A DNA stretch of 64,000 nucleotides from the NCBI GenBank assembly GCA_002429385.1, contig DIZL01000058.1:154440-218439 (forward strand), read 5' to 3'. Shown here piece after piece: positions 16,874 to 25,623 of the stretch (position 1 is the first letter of the stretch; each line of letters begins with the position of its first letter). The DNA is from Prolixibacteraceae bacterium UBA6029 (GTDB lineage: Bacteria > Bacteroidota > Bacteroidia > Bacteroidales > Prolixibacteraceae). A program made the position numbers and the translations under genes. The notes under the pieces are model-generated. The model was not told where the DNA came from. It saw nothing but the letters and a program-made list of their open reading frames with translations, and did not search any database.

Positions 16874-16997
16874 TTAAGTTTTGAAATGCTGTTAAGTTTG
16901 AGCCAACACCTCGCGGGCGATGGGGACAAGAACGTTGTCTAAAAGAGTATTTCAAAATTAACCCGCATAGCTCTGCAGAAATGCAGGGCTTTTTTTA
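16874..16997 (+). ncRNA. Candidate small RNA with pseudoknot and terminator
   Basis: No frame is open here. A -7-like TACCTTTA lies at 16864-16871. TTAAGTTTTGAAAT (16874-16887) pairs with ATTTCAAAATTAA (16949-16961); GCGGG inside that stem (16913-16917) pairs with CCCGC just outside it (16962-16966), which makes a pseudoknot; GACAA/TTGTC (16925-16939) is a local hairpin. The end is a strong terminator, 9-bp stem with GAAA loop (16969-16990) and seven T. It sits between cassette C and the late promoter of the portal operon. Confidence 0.6.
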
Positions 16998-17038
16998 TTG
17001 AATGACCTATTGCCTGAGCTTATCAAACCAGTCGAAAC

Positions 17039-17074
17039 TGTCCTTTCTCCCCATAATCCTGCAACTTACATTTG
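17039..17074 (+). promoter_or_regulatory. Phage-type promoter copy 2 (TGTCCTTTC-N19-TACATTTG)
   Basis: TGTCCTTTC at 17039-17047 and the perfect -7 box TACATTTG at 17067-17074 are 19 bp apart. Transcription should start near 17081, 28 nt before the first gene of the portal operon. Confidence 0.8.
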
Positions 17075-17108
17075 ATTCATCAATCATCATTAATCAATCA
17101 AAAATCAA

Positions 17109-17399
17109 ATGGTTCAACCAAAAGTACAATCAATACGCCGAAACCTGGTCCTCAAAGAACTGGAAATTAGGGAAACTCCGCAAGGGAAACAAATCGTCTT
17201 CTCCATCAAGTTTGTAAAGAAGGATGGAGAGCTGGTTTTTATTCCACGTGCAGTGGCTACCGGACTAAAAATGAACATGAAAGAAAACCGGATGCGCGGA
17301 GTTCTTCCTGTGGATGAAAACGGAAACGCCTGCGGTCATGTCACTCCTGTTAGTATTGATTCATTGATCGAGTATAATGGTATAAAGGTGAAAATGTAA
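17109..17399 (+). CDS. Hypothetical phage protein upstream of portal
   Basis: The 96-residue product is beta-rich and basic (QSIRRNLVLKELEIRETPQGKQ ... FSIKFVKKDGELVFIPRA). I recognise no family. It is the first gene after phage-type promoter copy 2 and ends 1 nt before the portal ATG, so it belongs to the virion-assembly operon. A head decoration or portal-associated protein is possible. Confidence 0.7.
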   Translation: MVQPKVQSIRRNLVLKELEIRETPQGKQIVFSIKFVKKDGELVFIPRAVATGLKMNMKENRMRGVLPVDENGNACGHVTPVSIDSLIEYNGIKVKM

Positions 17400-17400
17400 G

Positions 17401-18762
17401 ATGGCAGATATTATTTTTAATGCTCAAGGTGTGCCTCTTCTTGCTTCCGGACGAAGCTATCTGGGTGCCACAACCGGGGTTCCGGCTGCTAGGCCGAACT
17501 CAGCGAATCCAAAACCTTCTAAGATCGATTTGGATCGAACAACAATCGGCAATTACGAAATTGCCAGCTGGGGATCAAACAACGATTGGCCGTCAAAAGC
17601 GGAAGAGATCATCAACAAGGTAGGAACGCTGAACACTGGCTTGCGCTTTACCCGCAATTTTACCTTGGGCCAAGGTATTTATCCCTGTATTGTTACCGGC
17701 TATGATGATAAAGGCAATGAAATTCTGAAGGCTCCCAAAGATCCGTTACTAACCTTGTTTGCCAACAGTCGTGTTATGCGACGGTATATGGAAAAAGCAA
17801 TCCGTGATTACCTGAAGCTCGGGGTTGCTTTCGTGGAGTTCCTGTTCAATGCTGATGGAAGCCAGATTGTTGGGGTAAATGCCATTAATTCAAAATACTG
17901 CCGGTTGACCGTTGCAAATAAAGATGGAGTGGTTGAGAATTGCATCGTGTCCGGAAGGTTTCCTGATACTCCAGGCGAAGGCGAATACACGGTTTATGAT
18001 GTTCTGGATGAATATGATCCTTATGCTGACCTGGAACGTCGCCGTTGGGCTGGTAAAACAAACGGAAAATCGCTGGTGATGTGTATCCGCGATTCCTGGA
18101 GCAATAACGAATACTATTCTGCGCCTCTTTGGTTTGCTGCCTATCTGGCCGGATGGATCGATATTGCCAGTATGGTTCCTGCATTCCTGAAAAAAGCCTA
18201 TACCAATCAAATAACCTGGAAATGGCATATCCAAATCCCTTATGCATTCTGGGATCGTCAGTTCCCTGCCAATGAGTTTGCAACCATCGACCTGCGAAAG
18301 AAAGCCATTGAGGATTATATGGATGATGTGGAAACCAATCTTTGCGGGGTGGATAACGCTGATAAGCCAATCTTTACTTTCTTCGAGATTAATCCAATGA
18401 ATGGCAAGGCAGAGGAGAAATGGATTATCGAACCGCTAAACAACAAGCTCAACAGCGAACAGAACCTGGTTACTTCAGCTGCAGCAAACTCTGAAATCAT
18501 GTTTGCAATCATGGTTAATCCAAATGTGATGGGAGCGGGGATGCCAGGTGGTGCTTATGCCGGAAACTCAGGAGGGAGCAATATTAGGGAAGCTTACTTG
18601 ATCAACGTAGCTAATGCCTGGCTTGACCGACAAACCATGCTTGATCCTATCGAAATTGTACACCGATACAATGGTGGCGATGAAAATATAGAATGGCGAT
18701 TTAGAAATACCGTTCTAACGACCCTCGATTCTGGTGCCGGAACAACTAAAACCTTATCGTAA
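17401..18762 (+). CDS. Putative phage portal protein
   Basis: The 453-residue product has portal-like organisation: an N-terminal arm, NDWPSKAEEIINKVGTLN followed by a helical region, a central DYLKLGVAFVEFLFN strand-helix block with NAINSKYCRL, then SAPLWFAAYLAGWIDIASM and a helical stem, and a Gly-rich C-terminal tail. Portals form the dodecameric ring through which terminase packages DNA and to which the tail is joined. It is the first large gene after the late promoter and overlaps the DUF6712-like gene at its stop. Assignment is by layout and position rather than a single diagnostic motif. Confidence 0.65.
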   Translation: MADIIFNAQGVPLLASGRSYLGATTGVPAARPNSANPKPSKIDLDRTTIGNYEIASWGSNNDWPSKAEEIINKVGTLNTGLRFTRNFTLGQGIYPCIVTGYDDKGNEILKAPKDPLLTLFANSRVMRRYMEKAIRDYLKLGVAFVEFLFNADGSQIVGVNAINSKYCRLTVANKDGVVENCIVSGRFPDTPGEGEYTVYDVLDEYDPYADLERRRWAGKTNGKSLVMCIRDSWSNNEYYSAPLWFAAYLAGWIDIASMVPAFLKKAYTNQITWKWHIQIPYAFWDRQFPANEFATIDLRKKAIEDYMDDVETNLCGVDNADKPIFTFFEINPMNGKAEEKWIIEPLNNKLNSEQNLVTSAAANSEIMFAIMVNPNVMGAGMPGGAYAGNSGGSNIREAYLINVANAWLDRQTMLDPIEIVHRYNGGDENIEWRFRNTVLTTLDSGAGTTKTLS

Positions 18763-19769
18763 TGCTATTCAAAACCATCGAAGAAATCAAACAATTCCTG
18801 GCAGTTGGTGCAGGGACCGACTTTAACAGGTTAAAACCCCATATCCAGAATGCAGAAACTGCTTACTTGAGACCAATGCTTGGTATAGGATTATTCAAGG
18901 AATTACAGGATTTCTATGATAGTCCGTCAGAAACTCCAATGATAGGACAAAATATACTATTCGGCGAGCTTTTGTCACTGGTACAACGGACACTGATTCA
19001 CCTGACCTATTGGTCCGGGTTCCAGGTTCTGAACGCCACTATCTCCGATGGTGGTTTCAAACGAACCGAAACCGAAAAGGTCAAGAGCCTATTCAAGTAC
19101 CAGGAAGTTGAATTGAAAGAGTATTTTAAAACAACCGGCTTCAATGGATTGGATGAAATCCTTTTTTACCTTGAGATGGAAATCAAGAAGTCTGAAGCAG
19201 AATCAGTCAATTTCAAATCATTTGTAGATTCAGATGCCTGGACAATCCTGAAATCATCATTCATTCCTGATACCAATACTTTCAACAGCAATATTTTCAT
19301 TAATCACAGCCGCCTTACTTTCCTTCGGCTAAAATCTCCCATGCAGTTGGTGGAAGATTTGGACATCAAACCGATACTTGGAGAAACTATTTTTAAGGAA
19401 ATAAAAACAGAATTGGCAAAGATTGATCCGGCAGCAAAAGTGACAGTAATCCTTCCCTATATTCAAAAAGCGATAGCCTATCTGGCGACGGCGCTTTTAA
19501 TGGAAGAAAGCGGAGCGGATCTTACGGAGAAAGGCTTATACTTCGAAAGTACTGACGCCTATAATGACCTAACAACAAACAAACAGCCTGCAGAAAGTGA
19601 TCGGATTAACTTTCTGGCAAAACGCAACAAAGGGATTGGGCAAAATTATCTGGAGCAGCTAAAAAGTTACCTTAATGCCAATGCCACAGACTGGCCAACT
19701 TACTGCGGACAAACAGGTAATTTACTGCGACGGACCAATACTGACAAAAAATCTTTCTGGGCATGTTAA
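18762..19769 (+). CDS. DUF6712-like phage protein, likely head-tail connector
   Basis: The 335-residue protein starts MLFKTIEEIKQFLAVG and contains LKPHIQNAETAYLRPMLGIGLF, repeated in weaker form in the second half (SRLTFLRLKSPMQLVEDLDIKPILG). This two-unit helical pattern matches DUF6712, a family seen in Bacteroidota prophages between portal and tail genes. A connector or neck role is inferred from position. It overlaps the next gene by 7 nt. Confidence 0.7.
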   Translation: MLFKTIEEIKQFLAVGAGTDFNRLKPHIQNAETAYLRPMLGIGLFKELQDFYDSPSETPMIGQNILFGELLSLVQRTLIHLTYWSGFQVLNATISDGGFKRTETEKVKSLFKYQEVELKEYFKTTGFNGLDEILFYLEMEIKKSEAESVNFKSFVDSDAWTILKSSFIPDTNTFNSNIFINHSRLTFLRLKSPMQLVEDLDIKPILGETIFKEIKTELAKIDPAAKVTVILPYIQKAIAYLATALLMEESGADLTEKGLYFESTDAYNDLTTNKQPAESDRINFLAKRNKGIGQNYLEQLKSYLNANATDWPTYCGQTGNLLRRTNTDKKSFWAC

Positions 19770-20566
19770 AGATCGAAGTAAAATATCGTCCTATTGGTTG
19801 GCTGTCATTCACTCGAAAGGTTGACAGTAACTTACCTCAGAATTGGGCTGATGTGACTCAAAAGCAACTTATCGCCATTACGCGACTTTACAAGTCGGCA
19901 ATCTCTGACATTAATTTTCTGGAAGCATTAACAGGACTAAAAAAAGGGATCCTAAATAAATTATCGGATTATGAACGCTACAAACTCATGGAAATCTTTG
20001 AGTTTGTTGGTGATCTGAAACCTTTTCATGAATTTATAATCAGGAAGATTTCTATCTATAGAAAAGGGATGATTCTGTATGCTCCGGAGGGCAAACTCAA
20101 AGGTATCACCTTCGGCCAGTTTATCTTTGCGGATACTTATTTTGCCAATTATCAGCATTCAGGCGATGAAACGGATATGAATAAATTCATCGCTTCGCTG
20201 TATTTGAGAAAAGATGAACTCTTTGATGAAAAACGTATTCAAAACCGACATCCACAGATTGGGAAAATTGATAAGAATATTCGTGAGGCTATTGTTCTGA
20301 ATTACCAGTTAATGCATGAGTGGCTTGCACTGGCTTATCCTCTGATTTTTCACACGGTATCAGAATTGACAACCATTCCATCCGTTACGGATGGAAATAT
20401 TGTCTTGCCAGAAATCCAAAGAGACCCTAACATCTGGATCAAAGTCTTTCAGAATTTCGTGGGTGATGATATCATTCATGATGAAGTTTGGGCTGCAAAG
20501 CCGGTCAATACAATCTTTGCTTACATGACCCGAAAATACAAGGAAAACGCAAGGTCCCATAAATAG
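19763..20566 (+). CDS. Hypothetical phage protein of the neck/tail region
   Basis: The 267-residue product begins with a beta-rich segment (IEVKYRPIGWLSFTRKV), followed by mainly helices including a conserved-looking WLALAYPLIF. No family recognised. Overlap with the previous gene and 26-nt spacing to the next place it in the structural operon. Roles such as tail assembly chaperone cannot be separated from sequence alone. Confidence 0.7.
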   Translation: MLKIEVKYRPIGWLSFTRKVDSNLPQNWADVTQKQLIAITRLYKSAISDINFLEALTGLKKGILNKLSDYERYKLMEIFEFVGDLKPFHEFIIRKISIYRKGMILYAPEGKLKGITFGQFIFADTYFANYQHSGDETDMNKFIASLYLRKDELFDEKRIQNRHPQIGKIDKNIREAIVLNYQLMHEWLALAYPLIFHTVSELTTIPSVTDGNIVLPEIQRDPNIWIKVFQNFVGDDIIHDEVWAAKPVNTIFAYMTRKYKENARSHK

Positions 20567-20592
20567 TAAAAACCCATTGATCAATCAAAAAT

Positions 20593-21099
20593 ATGTCAGC
20601 AAAATTCTCTCAGCTCGTTTCCTATTTCGAAAACCTTGCACGTTTGCATAAGGATATCGGTCACTCGGACAGCGAAAAACATTTCTTCCGGATGGAAGTG
20701 GATGAAGTGTTGGGAGGCATTAACCGGACGGATGTGAAGCACCCTTTTCTCATTCTTGAAGGTTATGGTTATGACTTCACCGATGATAAAAGTGACAATC
20801 TGCTTAAAAACCGCCGTGGCGCTTTTATGCTGATCGATCATGTCTCAGACCAGACTGATTTTGAAGCTATTCAATCAGCCTGGGAAAATATGGAAGAAAT
20901 CGGAGATGAACTCCTGGTTAGGATGAAAACCGATAAACGAAATCCACTGGTACCGGCTATTCGTGATTTTGATTTCTCAAGCGTTGAAGCATCACTCCTG
21001 GTTAATGAATCTGATGGAAACTACGGAATCCGATACACTTATGTTCTTACTTCACCACGAAGTAATGAAGTGAATCCGGATAAATGGTTAATCCCATAA
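20593..21099 (+). CDS. Hypothetical phage protein, possible tail terminator
   Basis: The 168-residue product is alpha/beta, with an N-terminal helix, KHPFLILEGYGYDFTDD and a central helix (FEAIQSAWENMEEIGDELLVRM), then a beta C-terminus ending near YTYVLTSPRSNEVNPDKW. Size, fold pattern and position two genes upstream of the tape measure suit a tail terminator or neck protein. No signature found. Confidence 0.6.
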   Translation: MSAKFSQLVSYFENLARLHKDIGHSDSEKHFFRMEVDEVLGGINRTDVKHPFLILEGYGYDFTDDKSDNLLKNRRGAFMLIDHVSDQTDFEAIQSAWENMEEIGDELLVRMKTDKRNPLVPAIRDFDFSSVEASLLVNESDGNYGIRYTYVLTSPRSNEVNPDKWLIP

Positions 21100-21109
21100 A
21101 TCGAACAGA

Positions 21110-21643
21110 ATGGGATATCTTAAGAACAATTTCGGAACCAACGGAAACTTTAAAGGAAAAGCATCAAGATACGTTTCCCAATCAACCGGCAGTCAGCCTG
21201 ATCCCCAAACCGTCCAGCAACAGAATGCACTGGTTCAAAAGTGGGCTCCAATGGTTCGAAGCTCTCTTCGTGGAAGCGCACGTTGGTTTTCAGATGGAAA
21301 AACTGAATCATTTGTTATCCGCGATGGTGGCAAACAAACCGAAAGGAAATTAGCTGCCAGCATCATGAGCAAAGTTGGGAAAGAATTCGGTCTGGCCAAT
21401 TACATTGGATTCTCCTTTGAACGTCATGGAGTATTCGTGCATAAAGGCGTTGGACGTGGATATCAGTCAAACGGAAATGGATTTGTCACTAGAACAGCCA
21501 AATATCCTGCCCGGGTTCGCGAACGTGTAGCTGTCGAATGGTTCAATCCTGTGCTGGATCGGAACATTCCTATTCTGGCCGATGAACTGGCCAACATCAA
21601 TGCTGATGCTGCGGTGAATGCCACCCGGATGAGAATCAAATAA
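21110..21643 (+). CDS. Hypothetical phage protein, possible tail completion protein
   Basis: The 177-residue product is basic, with a disordered Gly/Asn/Gln-rich N-terminus and a later helical, RER-containing segment. It contains FSFERHGVFVHKGVGRGY and a C-terminal WFNPVLDRNIPILADELANI. The pattern, a helical protein with a late conserved aromatic loop, is reminiscent of HK97 gp10 / Mu gpG-type tail completion proteins. Position directly before the tape measure fits. Assignment is tentative. Confidence 0.6.
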   Translation: MGYLKNNFGTNGNFKGKASRYVSQSTGSQPDPQTVQQQNALVQKWAPMVRSSLRGSARWFSDGKTESFVIRDGGKQTERKLAASIMSKVGKEFGLANYIGFSFERHGVFVHKGVGRGYQSNGNGFVTRTAKYPARVRERVAVEWFNPVLDRNIPILADELANINADAAVNATRMRIK

Positions 21644-21709
21644 TCTGTAAACATTTTGCCCTTTTCTTTACACGTTATTAAAACATGTAAAGAAAATCCA
21701 CTTTTTTCC

Positions 21710-21745
21710 TGTCCTTTCCCTTCCTGTTTGCCAATCGGATATTTG
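21710..21745 (+). promoter_or_regulatory. Phage-type promoter copy 3 (TGTCCTTTC-N19-GATATTTG)
   Basis: TGTCCTTTC at 21710-21718 and GATATTTG at 21738-21745 are 19 bp apart. The expected start near 21752 leaves a leader of only about 9 nt before the tape-measure ATG at 21761. Confidence 0.75.
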
Positions 21746-21760
21746 TGAAAAATATCTTTT

Positions 21761-24700
21761 ATGGCAACTTCCTACAACAGGCGAATCAACCTTTACATCA
21801 ACGGTCAGCAGGTCACCAATGACATTGCCAGTATCCGTGCCGAGATGAACAAGACCATCAACACCCAGGCACGAATGACTATCGGCTCCAAAGAGTATGT
21901 AGCCGAAGCATCCAAAATCAAACAGCTAAAAGCAATCATTGATCAGCACCGGGCTGATATTGGCCAGATTGAAAGCAAATGGTCCATGCGCAACATCGGA
22001 AGGATGTTTAATGATTATTTCTCGATGGTCACCGCTTTTCTGGCTTCTTCTGTGGCTCTGGTGATGGGGGTAAAACAGATCATTCAAACATATAACGACT
22101 TTGAAGAGCGTCTGGATAACCTTTCAGCTTTAACCGGTTTGGCCGGTAAAGACCTGGAATGGCTGGGTGAAACAGCTAAGAAGATGTCAACAGACACCCT
22201 GGAAGGAGGAATACGTGTCACCCAATCGGCTCAGCAAATTGTTGATGCATTTACCAAAGTAGGTTCGGCAAGACCTGAACTTCTAAAAAATAAAGAGGCC
22301 CTGGTAAATGTTACCAAGGAAGCCATCATACTGGCCAATGCGGCCAAGATCGAACTGCAACCTGCCATTTCGGGCCTTACAATGGTAATGAACCAGTATA
22401 ATGTATCTGCAGACCAGGCCCGTCGGATCATTAATGTTCTGGGAGCAGGATCCAAGGAAGGTGCAGGGGAAATTCCATACCTGACCATCGGCTTTGAAAA
22501 AGCAGGAACCACCGCTTCCATGGCCGGACTCTCCATTGAAACACTTACTGCAACACTGGAAACCCTTGCACCCCGGTTTTCACAACCAGAAATTGCCGGT
22601 CGGGGACTACGTGGAATGTTACTCCATCTCCAACTTGGGGCTGATGATACCAACCCTGCCATCGTTGGTATGGGAACAGCCCTGGAAAACCTGGCTAAAA
22701 AAGTACTTACCCCACAGGAACAACTTAAAATGTTTGGCCTTGAAAACATCAATGTTGCCAATACCCTGATTCAGAATGTGAAAGAATTCAGGCAATATGA
22801 GAAGGCAGTAACCGGAACTAATGTGGCCATCGAACAGGCAATCATTAATACCGGTAACAATAACGCCAAACTTGCCCAGGCCAAAAACCGGCTTAATGTG
22901 ATGAGTATTGAATTGGGTGAAAAACTGGCTCCGGCACTCCAGGTAAGTACCAGTGGATTGACTTATTTTATTAAGGCTTTAACAATCTCCATTGATTTTA
23001 TATCCCGGCACAAAGTTTTGATACTATCGCTCATTTATTCCCTTACGGCATACACCATTGCAGCCAAGCTGGCAACAATGTGGGAAGCGAGGAAAAATAA
23101 AGAAACACTCTTAGGTATTGTTGCAGGGTGGCTTCAATCAGCTGCCTTTACTGCACAGTTTGCTGCAATATCCCTGTATAATGCAGGTGTTGCTCTGCTC
23201 TCAGGGAACCTGGCCGTGGCTTCGATTCAGTTCAGGGCCTTCAGCGCTGCCATGGCTGCAAACCCAATAGGGCTGTTTGTCGGATTAGTCGTTGCAGCAG
23301 GTACTGCCCTGTACTTTTATTCCGGACAGATGACAGCTGCACAAAAAACGCAGTTAATGATGAATGAACTGAATCTGGAAGCTAAAAAAAGGATCGTTGA
23401 AGAAAAACTAGCCATCGAAGATTTACTGGCCACTGCCCGAAACAAGAAACTTTCAGATGCAGAGCGCCTTCAAGCCATTGCAGAAATGCATAAACTTTCG
23501 CCTGCTACCCTTGGTAATATACAGTTGGAAAATGTCTACACCAAAGAGGCTACCGATTCCATTAATGTTTATATCAAGGCATTGGAAAGAAAAGCATTTG
23601 TTCAGGCAGCATCAGAGAAACTGATCGATATCGAAAAAGAACTTCTTGATCTCTCATCTGGCAAAGGTGCCGATATAACCTTCTGGCAAGCTTTGGGCAA
23701 CAGCCTGCTTTCCTTTGGAAATGCTGCTGTTGCCCAGGGACGAAATGCCAATACAGCCTTTTCAAATATGACTGAGCAGCAGAAAGCCTTGTTACTGCAG
23801 AAGGAGAAACTGCTTTCGGTAACCAGGAAACAAAAGGAAGAAGATTCCAAATCCAGAGTGGACGGAGGCGCTGGTACTGGTGTTATTCTTGACCTTGTCC
23901 GGGCAAAAGAGCTGGAGCTGGAAACGGCCAACAAAATGCCGAGATCGACTGAAGCTGAGATAACCGCCCGTAATAAATCGATTGAATCTATCCAGAAGGA
24001 AATTGATCGGCTCAATGAACTTGGAACAAAAAAAGAAGGAAAAGCGGATGACAAACAGGATTCAGAAGCTGAAAAGAAGGAAAAAGAAAGGCTGAAAACG
24101 CTCATTGATAATGCCACAGCGCAGCATGAGGCAAAAATGGCACTAATCAAGAAAAGCCATTTAGAAACAAAAGGATCAGAAGATCAGTTCAAAGCCGACA
24201 TGCTGATTGAAGAGATCAATTTTCAGCAGGCTAAAATGGCTATCTATGAGAAGGGAAGCAAAGAATATGAAGCGGCTTATTCCCAGTCTTTGCAATTGCA
24301 GGTTGATGCGCAAAAAACAGTCAAAGACCTGTTGGAAAAGGCAGATAAAGAACTGGCCGATGCCAAGGTGGAAAACCTTGCAGAGGGCATCAAAAAGCAG
24401 AAGGCCATTGAGGAAAACCGGTGGGCAGATGAACTTGCCGGACTAAAAAAACAACTGCTGGATAAAACGGATCTGAAAGAGCAGGAAGTAGCCCTTAATG
24501 ATACCATTAATAAAACCATCCAGGAAAAGACATCCGCTCACCTGAAAATAATGTCTGACCTGGAAAAGGCAGAAAATGAGCAACGGATCATGGATGCAGC
24601 ACTTATTCGTCAGGCGAAAGCCACCACGGACGAGGAAGAGTTTGCAGCAAAGCGTGATATGGCCCAGGCAGAATATCAGCAGGATTTGATTGATGCCAAT

Positions 24701-25501
24701 GATAATGCCGCTAAAATTGCTGTGGCTGAGCGCAGTCTATCGGATAAACTTGTTCAAATCAAACTGGATGAACTGGCCAAGAAACAGGAAATCGGTGATG
24801 CTGTTTTCTCAGCCGCAAATTCATTGTTTGGTGGTCTGGCTGAGCTGGCTGGAAAAGAAACAGCCATGGGCAAAGCAATGTTCCTTTTTCAGCAAGCAGC
24901 TGCAATAGGCCAGGTCATCTTTAATACCGCCATTGCCAATGCTAAGGCAGTAGCCACATTTCCACTAACACTAGGGATGCCCTGGGTGGCCATTAATACC
25001 GCTTCTGCCATTGGCAGCATTGCTTCCATTGTTGCCCAGTCTATCGCTAATTTCTCACAACCTAAAGGTTATGCCAGTGGTGGATATACAGGCGCAGGAG
25101 GAAAGAATGAACCTGCCGGAATAGTCCACAAAGGAGAATATGTCATCCCTGCCGATATGCTTCGCAATCCGCAGATCGCCATGATGGTGGCCGGATTGGA
25201 GAACATGAGGCAAACCAGATACACCATTACTCCGGGAGCATACCAAACAAGTAAATCCAAAGGTTTTTCTTCGGGTGGTTATACCACTGATGCAAATTCT
25301 ATTTCCCATTCAGCACTAAACAGCTTGCTTGGAAAACTGTCCGGCATTAATCCAACTGGCCAAAACCAAAATGAGATTTTATCAGCCTTAGCTTTGGCTG
25401 TGTCTGATTTGAAAAATTGGAATCCATCTATTTCTATCGAAGCTTATGAGCGCAAACGTGAACAATACCAGAAAACTACAAACAGCGGATTAAAAAGATA
25501 G
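21761..25501 (+). CDS. Phage tail tape measure protein
   Basis: At 1246 residues this is the largest gene and sets tail length; the size implies a long non-contractile or contractile tail. The N-terminal 400 residues match the TP901-type tape measure domain (DFEERLDNLSALTGLAGKDLEWLG, then GAGEIPYLTIGFEKAGTTASMAGLS). Hydrophobic segments lie at about 85-105, 425-445 and 505-525. Long charged coiled coils follow (about 690-1020), then an Ala/Gly-rich hydrophobic segment (1030-1110) and a low-complexity end with two similar YASGGYTGAG / FSSGGYTTDA units. Its own promoter (copy 3) lies directly upstream. Confidence 0.9.
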   Translation: MATSYNRRINLYINGQQVTNDIASIRAEMNKTINTQARMTIGSKEYVAEASKIKQLKAIIDQHRADIGQIESKWSMRNIGRMFNDYFSMVTAFLASSVALVMGVKQIIQTYNDFEERLDNLSALTGLAGKDLEWLGETAKKMSTDTLEGGIRVTQSAQQIVDAFTKVGSARPELLKNKEALVNVTKEAIILANAAKIELQPAISGLTMVMNQYNVSADQARRIINVLGAGSKEGAGEIPYLTIGFEKAGTTASMAGLSIETLTATLETLAPRFSQPEIAGRGLRGMLLHLQLGADDTNPAIVGMGTALENLAKKVLTPQEQLKMFGLENINVANTLIQNVKEFRQYEKAVTGTNVAIEQAIINTGNNNAKLAQAKNRLNVMSIELGEKLAPALQVSTSGLTYFIKALTISIDFISRHKVLILSLIYSLTAYTIAAKLATMWEARKNKETLLGIVAGWLQSAAFTAQFAAISLYNAGVALLSGNLAVASIQFRAFSAAMAANPIGLFVGLVVAAGTALYFYSGQMTAAQKTQLMMNELNLEAKKRIVEEKLAIEDLLATARNKKLSDAERLQAIAEMHKLSPATLGNIQLENVYTKEATDSINVYIKALERKAFVQAASEKLIDIEKELLDLSSGKGADITFWQALGNSLLSFGNAAVAQGRNANTAFSNMTEQQKALLLQKEKLLSVTRKQKEEDSKSRVDGGAGTGVILDLVRAKELELETANKMPRSTEAEITARNKSIESIQKEIDRLNELGTKKEGKADDKQDSEAEKKEKERLKTLIDNATAQHEAKMALIKKSHLETKGSEDQFKADMLIEEINFQQAKMAIYEKGSKEYEAAYSQSLQLQVDAQKTVKDLLEKADKELADAKVENLAEGIKKQKAIEENRWADELAGLKKQLLDKTDLKEQEVALNDTINKTIQEKTSAHLKIMSDLEKAENEQRIMDAALIRQAKATTDEEEFAAKRDMAQAEYQQDLIDANDNAAKIAVAERSLSDKLVQIKLDELAKKQEIGDAVFSAANSLFGGLAELAGKETAMGKAMFLFQQAAAIGQVIFNTAIANAKAVATFPLTLGMPWVAINTASAIGSIASIVAQSIANFSQPKGYASGGYTGAGGKNEPAGIVHKGEYVIPADMLRNPQIAMMVAGLENMRQTRYTITPGAYQTSKSKGFSSGGYTTDANSISHSALNSLLGKLSGINPTGQNQNEILSALALAVSDLKNWNPSISIEAYERKREQYQKTTNSGLKR

Positions 25502-25524
25502 GTGGTAATAGAGCCTGTCGAACT

Positions 25525-25560
25525 TGTCCTTTCCTGCCTTTTCTTATCATCATACATTTG
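25525..25560 (+). promoter_or_regulatory. Phage-type promoter copy 4 (TGTCCTTTC-N19-TACATTTG)
   Basis: TGTCCTTTC at 25525-25533 and TACATTTG at 25553-25560 are 19 bp apart, identical in both boxes to copy 2. It drives the distal tail and fibre operon from 25624. Confidence 0.8.
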
Positions 25561-25623
25561 ATTTAGATATTAATGGATTTATTGATTTCTCATTTCTGTT
25601 TTTACGCTTAAAACACCTTTTCA

